Below, piece after piece: positions 17,296-26,093 of a DNA stretch of 64,000 nucleotides (position 1 is the stretch's first letter; the number at the start of each line of letters is the position of its first letter). Source of the stretch: Lysobacter changpingensis (GTDB lineage Bacteria; Pseudomonadota; Gammaproteobacteria; Xanthomonadales; Xanthomonadaceae); NCBI RefSeq assembly GCF_017308985.1, contig NZ_JADWPE010000002.1, forward strand, positions 1,107,794 to 1,171,793, read 5' to 3'. The translations under genes and the position numbers were made by a program. The notes beneath the pieces are model-generated. The model had not been told where the DNA came from and did no database searches. It worked only from the letters and a program-made list of their open reading frames with translations.

Positions 17296-17753
17296 GGTCG
17301 CAGCGGTTTGTGTCGCCTTGCGTGCCGGCTCCTGTAGGGCGGGTAAGCGCAGCGCACCCGGGGAGACGCTGCCGGAATCCCGCCCCGGGTGCGGCTGCGC
17401 CTTACCCGGGCTACAAGGGCTGTCGCTGTTCGTGGCGTTCTTGGTGCTGGCGTTCAATCCTTGAGGTCGCAGCGGTTTGTGTCGCCTTGCGTGCCGGCTC
17501 CTGTAGCCCGGGTAAGCGCAGCGCACCCGGGGAGACGCTGCCGGAATCCCCCCGGGTGCGGCTGCGCCTTACCCGGGCTACAAGGGCTGTCGCTGTTCGT
17601 GGCGTTTCTGGTGCTGGCGTTCGATCCTTGAGGCCGCAGCGGTTTGTGGCGCCTTGCGTGCCGGCTGCTGTAGCCCGGGTAAGCGAAGCGCACCCGGGGA
17701 GACGCTGCCGGAAGCCCCCCGGGTGCGGCTGCGCCTTACCCGGGCTACAAAGG
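17251..17753 (+). repeat. Three tandem ~168-bp units: chaA 3' end plus REP palindrome
   Basis: Copies start at 17251, 17420 and 17587 (spacings 169 and 167) and the third ends near 17753. Each holds the last codons of chaA with the stop (LSLFVAFLVLAFNP or AFDP), a spacer GAGGTCGCAGCGGTTTGT, and a paired GTAGCCCGGGTAAGCG palindrome at 17333-17415, 17502-17582 and 17669-17749. Copies 2 and 3 carry scattered substitutions, so the duplication is not brand new. Only copy 1 is attached to the gene. Confidence 0.92.
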
Positions 17754-17833
17754 CTGTGAGGTGAGGGGAAACAGACGCCTTCGCGCGCCACTTCACCCTC
17801 CCCAACCCTCCCTGCATCCGCAACCGCTGCCCG

Positions 17834-18673
17834 CTACTGAAACGCAAGCGCAAGCACCCGCAACGCGTCGCGCGTTCGGCGGTCGCTGAGGTTGCTGTAC
17901 AACATCACCTCCTGCGAGCGGATCGCCGGCAGCGACAGCATGCCGCCGACGTCGACCGTATCCGGCGGCGCAGCGCGTCGCGCGAGGACCGCGACCGCAA
18001 GGCCCGCGACCGCGGCGGCGCCCAGGATCGCCGCGCCCTTGCCGACGAAGACTTCGCGCCATTCGATGCCCGCCCGGTCGAGCGCACGCACCGCCTCGGC
18101 GCGGGTGCGGCACGACTCGCCCTGCGTCGCCAGCGGCAACGGCTGGCCGACGCGCGGCTCCCAGCCGGGCGCCGCGAACCAGGAGAAGGGTTCCGCGAAC
18201 ACCACCTTGCCCCGCTTGCCGCGATCGTCAGGACGCAGCACCAGCACCGCGTCGAGTTCGCCCCGCTCCTGGCTTGCCATGAGTTCCTTCGTGCCGGCGA
18301 CGCGCATCTCGACGAGCAGGTTCGGATCGTGGTCCCGCATGCGCCGCAGCAGCAGCGGGAGCTCGCGGCCGACCAGTTGCTGGTTGATGCCGATCGCCAG
18401 CCGGCGCTGTTCGGTATCGAAGGCGGCGGCGGCGCGGTCGTGGGACGACACCAGCTCGCGCGCCACGCCCAGGAAGGCCAGCCCCTCCACCGACAGGCGG
18501 ACGTGTCGCGGCGTACGTTCCAGCAGGCGGCGACCAAGCTGCTCCTCCAGCCGCCGCAGCTTGAGGCTCACCGCGGACTGCGTGGTGCCCAGCACCTCGG
18601 CGGCGCGGGTGAAGCTCTGCAGATCGGCCGCGAGCAGGAACGCCCGGACCGCATCCACGTCCATCGACTTCAT
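17834..18673 (-). CDS. LysR-family transcriptional regulator
   Basis: 279 aa. The N-terminal winged helix-turn-helix reads VRAFLLAADLQSFTRAAEVLG, TTQSAVSLKLRRLEEQLG and RRLLERTPRHVRL, the standard LysR pattern. The effector domain follows, with INQQLVGRELPLLLRRMRDHDPN and a C-terminal part containing VGKGAAILGAAAVAGLAVAVLA. It is divergent from the lipocalin-like gene across about 110 bp holding two good inverted repeats, so that gene is its most likely target along with its own promoter. ATGs at 18679 and 18664 are alternative starts. Confidence 0.87.
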   Translation of the reverse strand: MKSMDVDAVRAFLLAADLQSFTRAAEVLGTTQSAVSLKLRRLEEQLGRRLLERTPRHVRLSVEGLAFLGVARELVSSHDRAAAAFDTEQRRLAIGINQQLVGRELPLLLRRMRDHDPNLLVEMRVAGTKELMASQERGELDAVLVLRPDDRGKRGKVVFAEPFSWFAAPGWEPRVGQPLPLATQGESCRTRAEAVRALDRAGIEWREVFVGKGAAILGAAAVAGLAVAVLARRAAPPDTVDVGGMLSLPAIRSQEVMLYSNLSDRRTRDALRVLALAFQ

Positions 18674-18686
18674 CTGCATGGATTCG

Positions 18687-18729
18687 ATTTCGAAATGACA
18701 GATATCTTTGTAGATGCGTTTTTCGCATC
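18687..18729. promoter_or_regulatory. Candidate LysR operator sites (two inverted repeats)
   Basis: Between the divergent LysR and lipocalin-like genes are a perfect 10-bp palindrome ATTTCGAAAT (18687-18696) and a 6-bp inverted repeat GATGCG-ttttt-CGCATC (18713-18729). Either could be the regulator's binding site; LysR proteins favour partly palindromic T-N11-A sites in this position. The second could also form a small hairpin. Confidence 0.5.
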
Positions 18730-18784
18730 GGGCAAGCGGCCTAGGATGGCGCCGGTCGATCATCGATCCCACGGAGCCAACGCA

Positions 18785-19279
18785 ATGAATCCACTGACGG
18801 GCGCACTCGTCGCACTGCTGGCGGGCCTGGCCGCGCGCGACGCGCAGGTGCCGCAGCACGCCTTCCCGCTGCAAGGCACCTGGACGCTCGTTGCCGCGGA
18901 CAAGATCCTGCCGGACGGCCGGACGACGCGCGACTACGGCGATCACCCGAAAGGCCGGCTCGTCGTCGACGGCATGGGGCGTTACTCGTTGCAGATCTTC
19001 AAGTCCGAACGCGCGCGTTTCGCGCGCGACAGCAAGGCCGATGGCAGCGCGGAGGAATTCCGGTCCGCGGTGATGGGCAGCAGCACCCACTACGGCGCGC
19101 TGGCGATCGACGAACGCGCGGGCGTGCTGGTGTTCTCGATCGAAGGTTCGTCGTTCCCCAACTGGGAAGGCACGGTCCAGAAGCGCCAGTACCGCCTGGA
19201 CGGCGCACGGCTGCGTTACGAGGTGCCGCCGCGCGCGGACGGGAGCATTCCGGTGTCGGTGTGGCAACGGCTCGATTGA
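18785..19279 (+). CDS. Lipocalin-like domain protein
   Basis: 164 aa. A short hydrophobic leader (LTGALVALLAGLAARDAQ) may be a signal peptide. The body fits lipocalin-like families: FPLQGTWTLVAADKILPDGR with the G-x-W element of the first strand, GDHPKGRLVVDGMGRYSLQIF, a middle AVMGSSTHYGALAIDE and a final RYEVPPRADGSIPVSVWQRL. Such small beta-barrels bind hydrophobic ligands; the ligand is not evident. It is divergent from a LysR regulator, which probably responds to a compound related to its function. Confidence 0.75.
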   Translation: MNPLTGALVALLAGLAARDAQVPQHAFPLQGTWTLVAADKILPDGRTTRDYGDHPKGRLVVDGMGRYSLQIFKSERARFARDSKADGSAEEFRSAVMGSSTHYGALAIDERAGVLVFSIEGSSFPNWEGTVQKRQYRLDGARLRYEVPPRADGSIPVSVWQRLD

Positions 19280-19319
19280 GCCCCTCCTTCCGATTCACCA
19301 CCTCACGGCCGAGCCCGCC

Positions 19320-19664
19320 ATGCCGCACTTCGTGGTCGACTGTTCGCACGACCTGCTCCAGATCCACGACGAAGCAACGATCATCGCCCGCCTGCATCGC
19401 GCGGCGACCGCGTCCGGACTGTTCGACGAGGCGGACATCAAGGTCCGCGTGAACCCCTACCGCATTCACGCCGTGGGCGGCGCGCGGGAGGATTTCATCC
19501 ACGTCTTCGGCTGGATCATGCAGGGGCGCAGCGTCGAGCAACGCGCCGCGCTGTCGAAGGCGATCGTCGGCGAGCTGGCCGGGATGTTTCCCGCGCTTGC
19601 GCGCATCGCGGCGAACATCGCCGAGTTCGAACGGGCGACCTACTGCAACCGCGCGATGCTGTGA
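19320..19664 (+). CDS. 5-carboxymethyl-2-hydroxymuconate delta-isomerase-like protein
   Basis: 114 aa, the length of HpcD/HpaF-type isomerases of the tautomerase superfamily. It begins MPHFVVDCSHDL, with the conserved Pro1-type N-terminus used as catalytic base after Met removal, and includes the typical KVRVNPYRIHAVGG and DFIHVFGWIMQGRS blocks. In homoprotocatechuate degradation the enzyme isomerises the ring-cleavage product, but no other genes of that pathway are nearby, so the true substrate here may differ. The gene lies 40 bp after the lipocalin-like gene and could be cotranscribed with it. Confidence 0.85.
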   Translation: MPHFVVDCSHDLLQIHDEATIIARLHRAATASGLFDEADIKVRVNPYRIHAVGGAREDFIHVFGWIMQGRSVEQRAALSKAIVGELAGMFPALARIAANIAEFERATYCNRAML

Positions 19665-19799
19665 CGGACGCCCGGGCCATCCCGGCGCGCCACTGTGCCG
19701 GCTCTGTCCACACGCGCGAAATACGGCAAACGTCGAGTCCGCTCGCATCCGCCGCACCGGGTGCGCGATACGCTTGGGCCGTCCAGTCCCGAGGCTCCC

Positions 19800-21167
19800 A
19801 TGCGCCACACCCTGCTTGCCCTTGCCTGCCTGGCCGCCGGCCCGGCCTTCGCCCTCGATGCCCCGCCGCCGGCGGAAGCGCCCGTACTCCACGACATCGG
19901 CACCGCGCCTTCGGCCGCGCGCATCGAGAAGGACGTACGCAAGCTCGTGTCGTTCGGCACGCGGCACACGCTGTCGAGCCAGACCGACCCGAAGCGCGGC
20001 ATCGGTGCGGCGACGCGCTGGATCCACGACGAGTTCGAACGCATCTCGCGCGAGTGCGGCGGCTGCCTGGACATCCGTTACGTGAAGGGCACCGTGCAGG
20101 GCGAGCCGCGCATTCCGCAGGCGACCGAAGTGGTCAGCGTGATCGCGATCCAGCGCGGCACCGCCGACCCGAACCGCTACGTGATCATGAGCGGCGACAT
20201 CGATTCGCGCGTGAGCGACGTGATGAACGCCACCGCCGATTCGCCCGGCGCGAACGACAACGCGTCCGGCATCGCCGGCACGCTCGAAGCCGCGCGCGTG
20301 CTCAGCAAATACAAGTTCCCCGGTTCGATCGTGTACGCCGCGCTCGCCGGCGAGGAACAGGGCCTGTTCGGCGGCAAGTTCCTCGCCGAAGAAGCGAAGA
20401 AGGACGGCTGGCGCATCGAAGCCGTGCTCAACAACGACATGATCGGCAACAGCGCCGGCATCAACGGCGTGGTCGACAACACCACCGCGCGCGTGTTCGC
20501 CGAAGGCACGCGCGCGAACGAGAGCGCCGAAGAGGCACGCCAGCGCCGCTTCACCGGCGGCGAGGTCGATTCACCCACGCGCAACCTCGCGCGCTACATC
20601 GACGTCATGGCCGATTACGTGCCCAACCTCGACGTGATGATGGTGTACCGCCTCGATCGCTTCGGGCGTGGCGGACATCACCGGCCGTTCAACGACCTCG
20701 GCTATCCCGCCGTGCGCGTGATGGAGACGAACGAGCACTACGACCGCCAGCACCAGGACCTGCGCACCGAGAACGGACGCGTCTACGGCGACACCATCGA
20801 AGGCGTGGATTTCGCCTATGCCGCCAAGCTCACCGCGCTCAACGCGGTGAGCCTGGCCGGCATGGCGCTCGCGCCGCCGCCGCCGGCGAAGGTCGGCATC
20901 GATGGCGCCGTGAGCGCCGACACCACGCTCAAGTGGACGCGCCCGACCGCCGCCCAGGCGCCGAACCTCGCCGGCTACAAGGTGTACTGGCGCCTCACCA
21001 CCGAACCGCGGTGGACGCACAGCCGCTGGGTGGGCGACGTCACCGAATTCACGCTGGAGAACACGGTGATCGACAATTACTTCTTCGGCGTGGCCGCCGT
21101 GGCGAAGGACGGCACCGAGAGCCCGGTGGTGTTCCCGGGCCCGGCGGGCAGCTTCGGCGGATATTGA
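19800..21167 (+). CDS. Secreted M28-family metallopeptidase with C-terminal Fn3-like domain
   Basis: 455 aa. A signal peptide (HTLLALACLAAGPAFA) is followed by an M28 zinc peptidase core: SPGANDNASGIAGTLEAARVL with the bridging Asp, ALAGEEQGLFGG with the catalytic and metal-binding Glu pair, NNDMIGN with the next Asp, and METNEHYD with the final His. The first metal ligand, normally His in a GHxD motif, is Asp here (MSGDIDSRVSD). Residues from about 360 (KWTRPTAAQAPNLAGYKVYW) form a fibronectin type III-like domain. The family releases N-terminal amino acids in the periplasm or medium. A perfect hairpin follows the stop. Confidence 0.87.
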   Translation: MRHTLLALACLAAGPAFALDAPPPAEAPVLHDIGTAPSAARIEKDVRKLVSFGTRHTLSSQTDPKRGIGAATRWIHDEFERISRECGGCLDIRYVKGTVQGEPRIPQATEVVSVIAIQRGTADPNRYVIMSGDIDSRVSDVMNATADSPGANDNASGIAGTLEAARVLSKYKFPGSIVYAALAGEEQGLFGGKFLAEEAKKDGWRIEAVLNNDMIGNSAGINGVVDNTTARVFAEGTRANESAEEARQRRFTGGEVDSPTRNLARYIDVMADYVPNLDVMMVYRLDRFGRGGHHRPFNDLGYPAVRVMETNEHYDRQHQDLRTENGRVYGDTIEGVDFAYAAKLTALNAVSLAGMALAPPPPAKVGIDGAVSADTTLKWTRPTAAQAPNLAGYKVYWRLTTEPRWTHSRWVGDVTEFTLENTVIDNYFFGVAAVAKDGTESPVVFPGPAGSFGGY

Positions 21168-21178
21168 TGGGATGCGAT

Positions 21179-21208
21179 GACGCAGCAGGGAGCACGCCCT
21201 GCTGCGTC
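21179..21208. terminator. Bidirectional hairpin between convergent genes
   Basis: A perfect 12-bp stem GACGCAGCAGGG / CCCTGCTGCGTC with a 6-nt loop lies between the stops of the M28 peptidase and the PNGase A gene and is followed by GTTTG. The T-run is poor, but position and stem quality fit a shared terminator. Confidence 0.75.
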
Positions 21209-21222
21209 GTTTGAAGCCGGCG

Positions 21223-23136
21223 TCAGCGTTCCGCCCATCCGAGCGAATCGGGTGAGCCGTCCGGATGCGACGCCCAGAACAGCCGGTTGATTCCGCCCGG
21301 GCAGTTCACGCCCGTGAGCGTGCTGGTGACCACGCCGTCCTGCGTCGCCAGGTCGGTACGCCAGCAGCTTCCCTGCGAGTCGCGGAAGCCATGGCTGTGC
21401 TGGCCCTGCCACAGCGTCGGCTGGTGCGCCTCGTCCACCGCGAACGTCAGGCCGGCTTCGTGGTTCAACCGGGTGATGTGGCGGCCGATGGCGGGACGCC
21501 AGCGTTCGGTCTGCTGCACGAAGCGCTGTTGCAGGTCGGCCGAACGGAACGCATAGGCGAGCATCAGCGGATAGCGCGTGACTTCGCGGTCCTCCGCGAT
21601 CAGCCGGCCAGCGAGATAACGTCGGCTGACGCCGTTCACCGTGTTCTGGTGGTCCACCGCGAGGCGATACGCGTCGTCGTCGAGGCCGGGCGGATCGAAC
21701 GAGTAAGGCGACAGCACGTTCTCGAAGCGTACGTTCCGTTCGACGGTGCTGCGGACGCGTCCGCGCGCGGTGTCGATATAGCCCTCGATCGCGTAACTGC
21801 GCACCGACGTGGTCCGCACTTCACCACTCACCTCGCCCGCGGCGTTGCGCGCGAGCGTGCTGGTGACGGTCGGCGCCGGCGGCTGGCCCGCGAGTGTGTT
21901 GCGCGTGACCTGGCCGGTGACCTGCGCGGTGTCGGGGTCGCGATAGATCAGCAGCGCGCCCATCGTGGCCATGTCGTAACGCTCGCGCATGCCGGCCACC
22001 TCGAGGCCGATGAGATGGCTCGCGCCGTCGCTCAACACACCGGCGAACGGGGTCAGGTCCACGCGATACGGCATGAGGTTGAGCGCCTGCGGCGACGGCG
22101 CAGGCCGCTTCAGGCGTGTCGTGTCCCAGTACACGTTGAAGTACGGATACACGCGCGGGAACACCGGCACGACACCGGCGGCCTGCCCATCGAGGGTGAC
22201 CTGCACCTCGCGGAACGCACCACCGCGGCAGCCCTGCGGCGGCGGCTCGCCTTCCAGGCCGAAGCGGTTCGGCCCGATGGCGAGGCGGTTCGCCAGTTCC
22301 GGGAACTGCGTCATCGCCGCATCGGGCATGCAGGTGAACCAGAACAGGTCGTTGCCGTGGTTCTGATGCACCATGACGTCGAGGTACGCGCGCTCGACAT
22401 TGCGCGGCAGCACGACTTCCGGCCCGCCCTCGCCCCAGCCGGTGAGATCGTGGACTTCGTCCGGCACGCGCGGCGCGGGATTCGCCGCGGTCGCCGGATA
22501 GAACTGCATCGTCGCCGACACGTAGTACGGCGAAGAGAAGTTCGGCCCGTAGCGCGGCGTGCCGTCGATGCGGAGCGTGCCGTCGCGCGGCGCCTTGAGG
22601 TGCGCGGTGTAGTCGGTCACGTCGCGCTCGATGTCCCAGCGCGTCGGCCCGAGGTTGTCCTGCGCGCCGCCGCTGTAGAGCGGCACGCCGTCCAGCCACA
22701 GGCTCGCGTACATGAAGCCGTCGAGGTAGGAGTTGGTGCTGTCGCTACGCAGCGTCATCTTCAGCACCACCTTCGCCCACGGCCCCGGGCATGCGGCGGG
22801 CGGCGCGTACGGAAACACGCCCTCGCCGTCGAACCAGGCGATGCCGATCGAGATCATCTCCACGTCGTGGAACAGTTCGACCTCGCACGGCGTGCCGGCG
22901 GGTCGCGGCACCTGCGGGCCGGGCGAGACGACATCGCCCGCGCTGGCCGCCGATGAAGTCGTGCGTGGCGCGTTGACGTCCGGTGACGACGCGGCCGTCC
23001 GGAGCCAGCCGGTCGATGCGGTCCGCTGCACGGCTTCTGGCGAACGCGGGCCCTGCGCCGCGTACACGCCCATGACGATCGTGGCGAGCAGCCCGACGAC
23101 CGCGAGACTGCGTCCTGTACCTGATGGGTTCTTCAT
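21223..23136 (-). CDS. PNGase A-type peptide-N-glycosidase (asparagine amidase A family), secreted
   Basis: 637 aa. An N-terminal hydrophobic leader (LAVVGLLATIVMGVYA) is followed by a Ser/Pro-rich linker, then the PNGase A domain: ELFHDVEMISIGIAWFDGEG, PPAACPGPWAKVVLKM, FMYASLWLDGVPLYSGGA, then DVTDYTAHLK and later YDMATMGALLIYRD. The plant and fungal enzymes of this family remove N-glycans from glycopeptides; in a soil predator or saprophyte this would help digest host glycoproteins. The ATG at 23136 has AGG upstream; the frame stays open to 23469 but that extension is Arg-rich and has no signal peptide. Substrate range is inferred. Confidence 0.78.
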   Translation of the reverse strand: MKNPSGTGRSLAVVGLLATIVMGVYAAQGPRSPEAVQRTASTGWLRTAASSPDVNAPRTTSSAASAGDVVSPGPQVPRPAGTPCEVELFHDVEMISIGIAWFDGEGVFPYAPPAACPGPWAKVVLKMTLRSDSTNSYLDGFMYASLWLDGVPLYSGGAQDNLGPTRWDIERDVTDYTAHLKAPRDGTLRIDGTPRYGPNFSSPYYVSATMQFYPATAANPAPRVPDEVHDLTGWGEGGPEVVLPRNVERAYLDVMVHQNHGNDLFWFTCMPDAAMTQFPELANRLAIGPNRFGLEGEPPPQGCRGGAFREVQVTLDGQAAGVVPVFPRVYPYFNVYWDTTRLKRPAPSPQALNLMPYRVDLTPFAGVLSDGASHLIGLEVAGMRERYDMATMGALLIYRDPDTAQVTGQVTRNTLAGQPPAPTVTSTLARNAAGEVSGEVRTTSVRSYAIEGYIDTARGRVRSTVERNVRFENVLSPYSFDPPGLDDDAYRLAVDHQNTVNGVSRRYLAGRLIAEDREVTRYPLMLAYAFRSADLQQRFVQQTERWRPAIGRHITRLNHEAGLTFAVDEAHQPTLWQGQHSHGFRDSQGSCWRTDLATQDGVVTSTLTGVNCPGGINRLFWASHPDGSPDSLGWAER

Positions 23137-23771
23137 GCCTGTTACCTCGAAGGTCGCGCCCTGCCGCGCGGAGCCTGGCAACGGAATGGAAGCGTTCCTT
23201 CGCCGACAGGCAGGGCGCTCGGCGAAGCGGCGGAAGTCCGCCCGATGGTCTACATCGATGAGGCGCTTCGCGATCCGCTCCGCCGCGTTCGGCACGCGTT
23301 GCACGGGCATGGCGTCGCCATGCCGTCGTGCGGTGCGCACGACGTGCCGATCGACACGACGGATCCGGATTACGTCAGCGAGGGACGGTACAGATGCGAT
23401 CGCGCGACAGGTCGGGGGCCGTGCCGCTATCGCGAGGCGAAGGCCTGGAACGCATGACGTTTCCTCCAATGAAAGTCGACCCGTCGCGGCGCGGAGCCTA
23501 GCACCGGCGCTTTCGATGAAGGCTCACCCGCCTGCGACAACGCTTAAACCCGTCCTTGCGTCACGGTTCTCGACCGAAGACAAGACTCTTCGGCGCATAA
23601 GACGAGCGTTGCGGCGTTCACGCGGCGCGCGCTGGAGGCACGCGCCACTGCCTTGCAGCGCGCGTGCGACGTATTCAGATCGCTCAGGGAGCTTCAGGTC
23701 GCGTTGGCTGCATCGATGCGCGATGACGCATCGACGCGGCGCGCGAGACGGCCGCGTGAAGGCTGAATCGA
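23137..23771. other. Long intergenic stretch upstream of the PNGase A gene
   Basis: About 635 bp between two same-strand genes. It contains short open frames on both strands with no recognisable domain, and the first 330 bp stays open in the PNGase frame. Probably holds the PNGase A promoter and control sites. I see no strong repeat or hairpin. Confidence 0.4.
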
Positions 23772-24110
23772 TCAGGATTCCGGGTCGTACATGATCTCGC
23801 GCACCTCCTGCGCGCAGCGGCACGCGGCGGCGATCCGTGCCGCCCACATCAACGCGTCCTCGCGCGAGGGCACTTCGATGATCGAGAAGCCGCCGATCAC
23901 GGCCTTGGTTTCCGGGTATGGACCGTCGGCGACCGAGCCGTCGGGTGCGACGACGCTCGCCCGCTGGCGCTCGATGCCGGCGCCGAAGATCCACGCGCCA
24001 GCGGCCTTCGCCTCGCGCACCACCGCGCGGGATGTCTCGCCCGCAATACGCAGGTCTTCCCCGGACAACCGCATCCAACCGTCGTCGAACGAAATCAGGT
24101 ATCGCGCCAT
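23772..24110 (-). CDS. YCII-related (DGPF) domain protein
   Basis: 112 aa, the size of single-domain YCII/DGPF proteins. The start MARYLISFDDGW and the central PDGSVADGPYPETKAVIGGFSIIEVPSREDALMWA carry the family pattern, in which DGP(F/Y) precedes a G-G-F/Y strand. Such proteins form ferredoxin-like dimers and are often encoded next to ECF sigma factors; no sigma gene is present here. Molecular function is unknown. It may share a transcript with the membrane protein and DUF5694 genes upstream, although the gap is about 70 bp. Confidence 0.82.
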   Translation of the reverse strand: MARYLISFDDGWMRLSGEDLRIAGETSRAVVREAKAAGAWIFGAGIERQRASVVAPDGSVADGPYPETKAVIGGFSIIEVPSREDALMWAARIAAACRCAQEVREIMYDPES

Positions 24111-24178
24111 CGCAGCTCTCCTTCGCTTCGCAAGTCACCCCGGTGAGTCGAACGCAGATCCCGTGCACGACCGGAACG

Positions 24179-24457
24179 CTACAACGATCCGATCGCAACG
24201 ACCGCCAGCGTGGCCAAGCCCGTCGTGAAGGTGGCGATGCGCTGCCAGGTCCGCGCGACACGGGACGTGGCGAGCGCGTAGCCGGACGCCACGACCAGGC
24301 CCAGCAGCGCGAGGAGCGCCGCCACGAGCGTCCACGCCGAGACCTGCCACACGAGCAGGTTGCCCGGAAACACGATGAGCACGCCCGTCGCGATGAACGC
24401 CACGCCCATCGCGCCAAGCAGGACCGCGTTGGGAACCAGGAAGGTGCGAGCCGTCAT
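24179..24457 (-). CDS. Small membrane protein, three hydrophobic helices
   Basis: 92 aa beginning MTARTFLVPNAVLLGAMGVAF. Helices lie at about residues 8-29, 35-61 and 70-90, with basic residues after the second (TSRVARTWQRI). No family is recognised. It lies 35 bp downstream of the DUF5694 gene on the same strand and may be cotranscribed. No other clue to its role. Confidence 0.6.
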   Translation of the reverse strand: MTARTFLVPNAVLLGAMGVAFIATGVLIVFPGNLLVWQVSAWTLVAALLALLGLVVASGYALATSRVARTWQRIATFTTGLATLAVVAIGSL

Positions 24458-24492
24458 CGCGCTGTTCCCTGCGGAACGGTCGTCGTGCGCGA

Positions 24493-25539
24493 TCACTTCA
24501 ATACCTGCTGCGCATCGACGATGTCCACGCCCTGCAACTGGCCGAGCCATCCGTCGAACCACGGCTTGTGCGCGACGCCCACGATGGAAAGCACGCGCGC
24601 GCCCGGTCGTTCGCGGAACGCCTCGCGGATGTTGGCGACCATGCGCAGGTTGCGCGTCTCCCATCCGGCGACCCACATCTGCGGGTAGCGCTCCGGCGCG
24701 GCTGCCCGCATCGGGCCGACGATGTTGTGTTCGGCGTTCACGCGCATGCTTTCGGGCGTGTTGATGTACCGATACAGCGCGAGCATGTCGCCGCGTTCGA
24801 TGAGCGCCTTCTCCTGCGCTTGGCGCTCGGCCATCGACGTCCCGGACGCGTTCCACGCGTCCTGCAGCGCCTTGCCGAACGCTTGGCCGTCGTCGACCTG
24901 CACGTTGTCGCCGGTGTGGTTGTCCACCGGATACAGGCGTTGCAGACCGAGTCGTGCCGCCAGCCGCGCGGCGATCCGGTAGCTCTCGCTGTTGCTCGCG
25001 GCGATACCCGCGAGCCTGGATACGAGCGCATCGTCCAGGCCGTTGCCCGCGCGACGTTCGGCGGCGGGCAGTTGCAGCCATTGCACGTACGCGGAGGCAG
25101 GATCGCCGGCCGCGAGGAACAGCGCCGCCAGATGCCTGCGCTGCGCGGGCGACGGCTGCGCGGCCCAGTTCTTCAGCGTCGTTTCGATCTGCGCGCCCGC
25201 GGCGACGACATCCAGACTGGTGGCCTGCCTGGCATCGTCGGTGCGCGGGCAGAACCGCGGACCGTACAGCTCGGCATAACGCGCACATTCCTCGCCGGGC
25301 AGCTGTTCGATGGTGATGATGTCCGGCTTGAACGCAGCAAGGCGTTCGATCACCGGCGCCAGCGTTTCCTCGCGAAGCCCCTCGGGCAGTTCGCCCAGAT
25401 GCACGCTCCCCAGCACCAGCACCTGCGCACGCGGGCCGGTCGCCGCGCGGTCCAGCGAGGCCAGGTCGACCTGTGCCTGCGTCGCGAACGGCAGCGCCAG
25501 CGCGCAGGTCCACAGCCACCGCATTCCTTTCATGCTCAT
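24493..25539 (-). CDS. DUF5694 (TraB/erythromycin-esterase-like fold) secreted protein
   Basis: 348 aa. A signal peptide (MRWLWTCALALPFATQAQ) precedes VLVLGSVHLGELP, KPDIITIEQLPGEEC and, near the C-terminus, VLSIVGVAHKPWFDGWL. The early G-x-x-H-x, the middle E and the late G-x-x-H follow the order of conserved residues in TraB and ChaN-like folds. DUF5694 has no assigned reaction. The protein is probably periplasmic. The start at 25539 leads straight into the signal; a second ATG at 25533 is equally possible. Confidence 0.75.
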   Translation of the reverse strand: MSMKGMRWLWTCALALPFATQAQVDLASLDRAATGPRAQVLVLGSVHLGELPEGLREETLAPVIERLAAFKPDIITIEQLPGEECARYAELYGPRFCPRTDDARQATSLDVVAAGAQIETTLKNWAAQPSPAQRRHLAALFLAAGDPASAYVQWLQLPAAERRAGNGLDDALVSRLAGIAASNSESYRIAARLAARLGLQRLYPVDNHTGDNVQVDDGQAFGKALQDAWNASGTSMAERQAQEKALIERGDMLALYRYINTPESMRVNAEHNIVGPMRAAAPERYPQMWVAGWETRNLRMVANIREAFRERPGARVLSIVGVAHKPWFDGWLGQLQGVDIVDAQQVLK

Positions 25540-25636
25540 GCACGATTCCCGTCCGGCGCCGGCACGGCGCGCGCACATTCTTGCAAGGCCATGCGCGGCG
25601 GCGCGCGTGACTTTCGACATGCGCGCGCTCGCGGCG

Positions 25637-26017
25637 TCAGGACGCCGGCGCGTTGATGACCGCCTCGATGCGGTGACCGTCCGGATCGACCAGGAAGGCG
25701 GCGTAGTAGTGATCGCCGTAATCCGGACGCAGGCCGGGCACGCCGTGGTCGAGGCCACCGATCTTCAGCGCGGCGGCATGGAACGCATCGACCGCCGCCC
25801 TCGACGACGCGCTGAACGCGATGTGGAATCCGGCACCGGGGGGCTGCGCGTCATCGCGCAGTTTCAGGCAGAGCAGGTCCTCGTCGTCGATGACGCCGTA
25901 GCCGATCGCGGTGTCGTCCTCGAACACGCGGCGGTAACCCAGTGCGCCGAGTGCCGCGTCGTAGAAGCGCCCGGCGAGGTCGAGATCGCGAACGCCGATG
26001 GAGAGGTGATGGAGCAT
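25637..26017 (-). CDS. VOC-family (glyoxalase/dioxygenase fold) protein
   Basis: 126 aa. The start MLHHLSIGVRDLDLAGRFYDAALGALGY is a textbook first beta-alpha-beta-beta module with a metal-type His, and GDHYYAAFLVDPDGHRIEAVI forms the second module with the expected His and Glu. VOC proteins include glyoxalases, dioxygenases and antibiotic-binding proteins. Nothing here tells which. Frames open further upstream but no RBS supports them. It lies 76 bp from the hydrolase gene on the same strand. Confidence 0.85.
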   Translation of the reverse strand: MLHHLSIGVRDLDLAGRFYDAALGALGYRRVFEDDTAIGYGVIDDEDLLCLKLRDDAQPPGAGFHIAFSASSRAAVDAFHAAALKIGGLDHGVPGLRPDYGDHYYAAFLVDPDGHRIEAVINAPAS

Positions 26018-26093
26018 GGTGATGTTCGATGAAGTGGGGGAAGCGACCGTAGCCATCGAACCCGGATACTGCAACCGCGTCTGGGCCGGCGCA

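Noticed and set aside
23245..23457. 70-aa plus-strand frame upstream of the PNGase A gene
   Set aside because: No RBS or domain; overlaps an equally open frame on the other strand.
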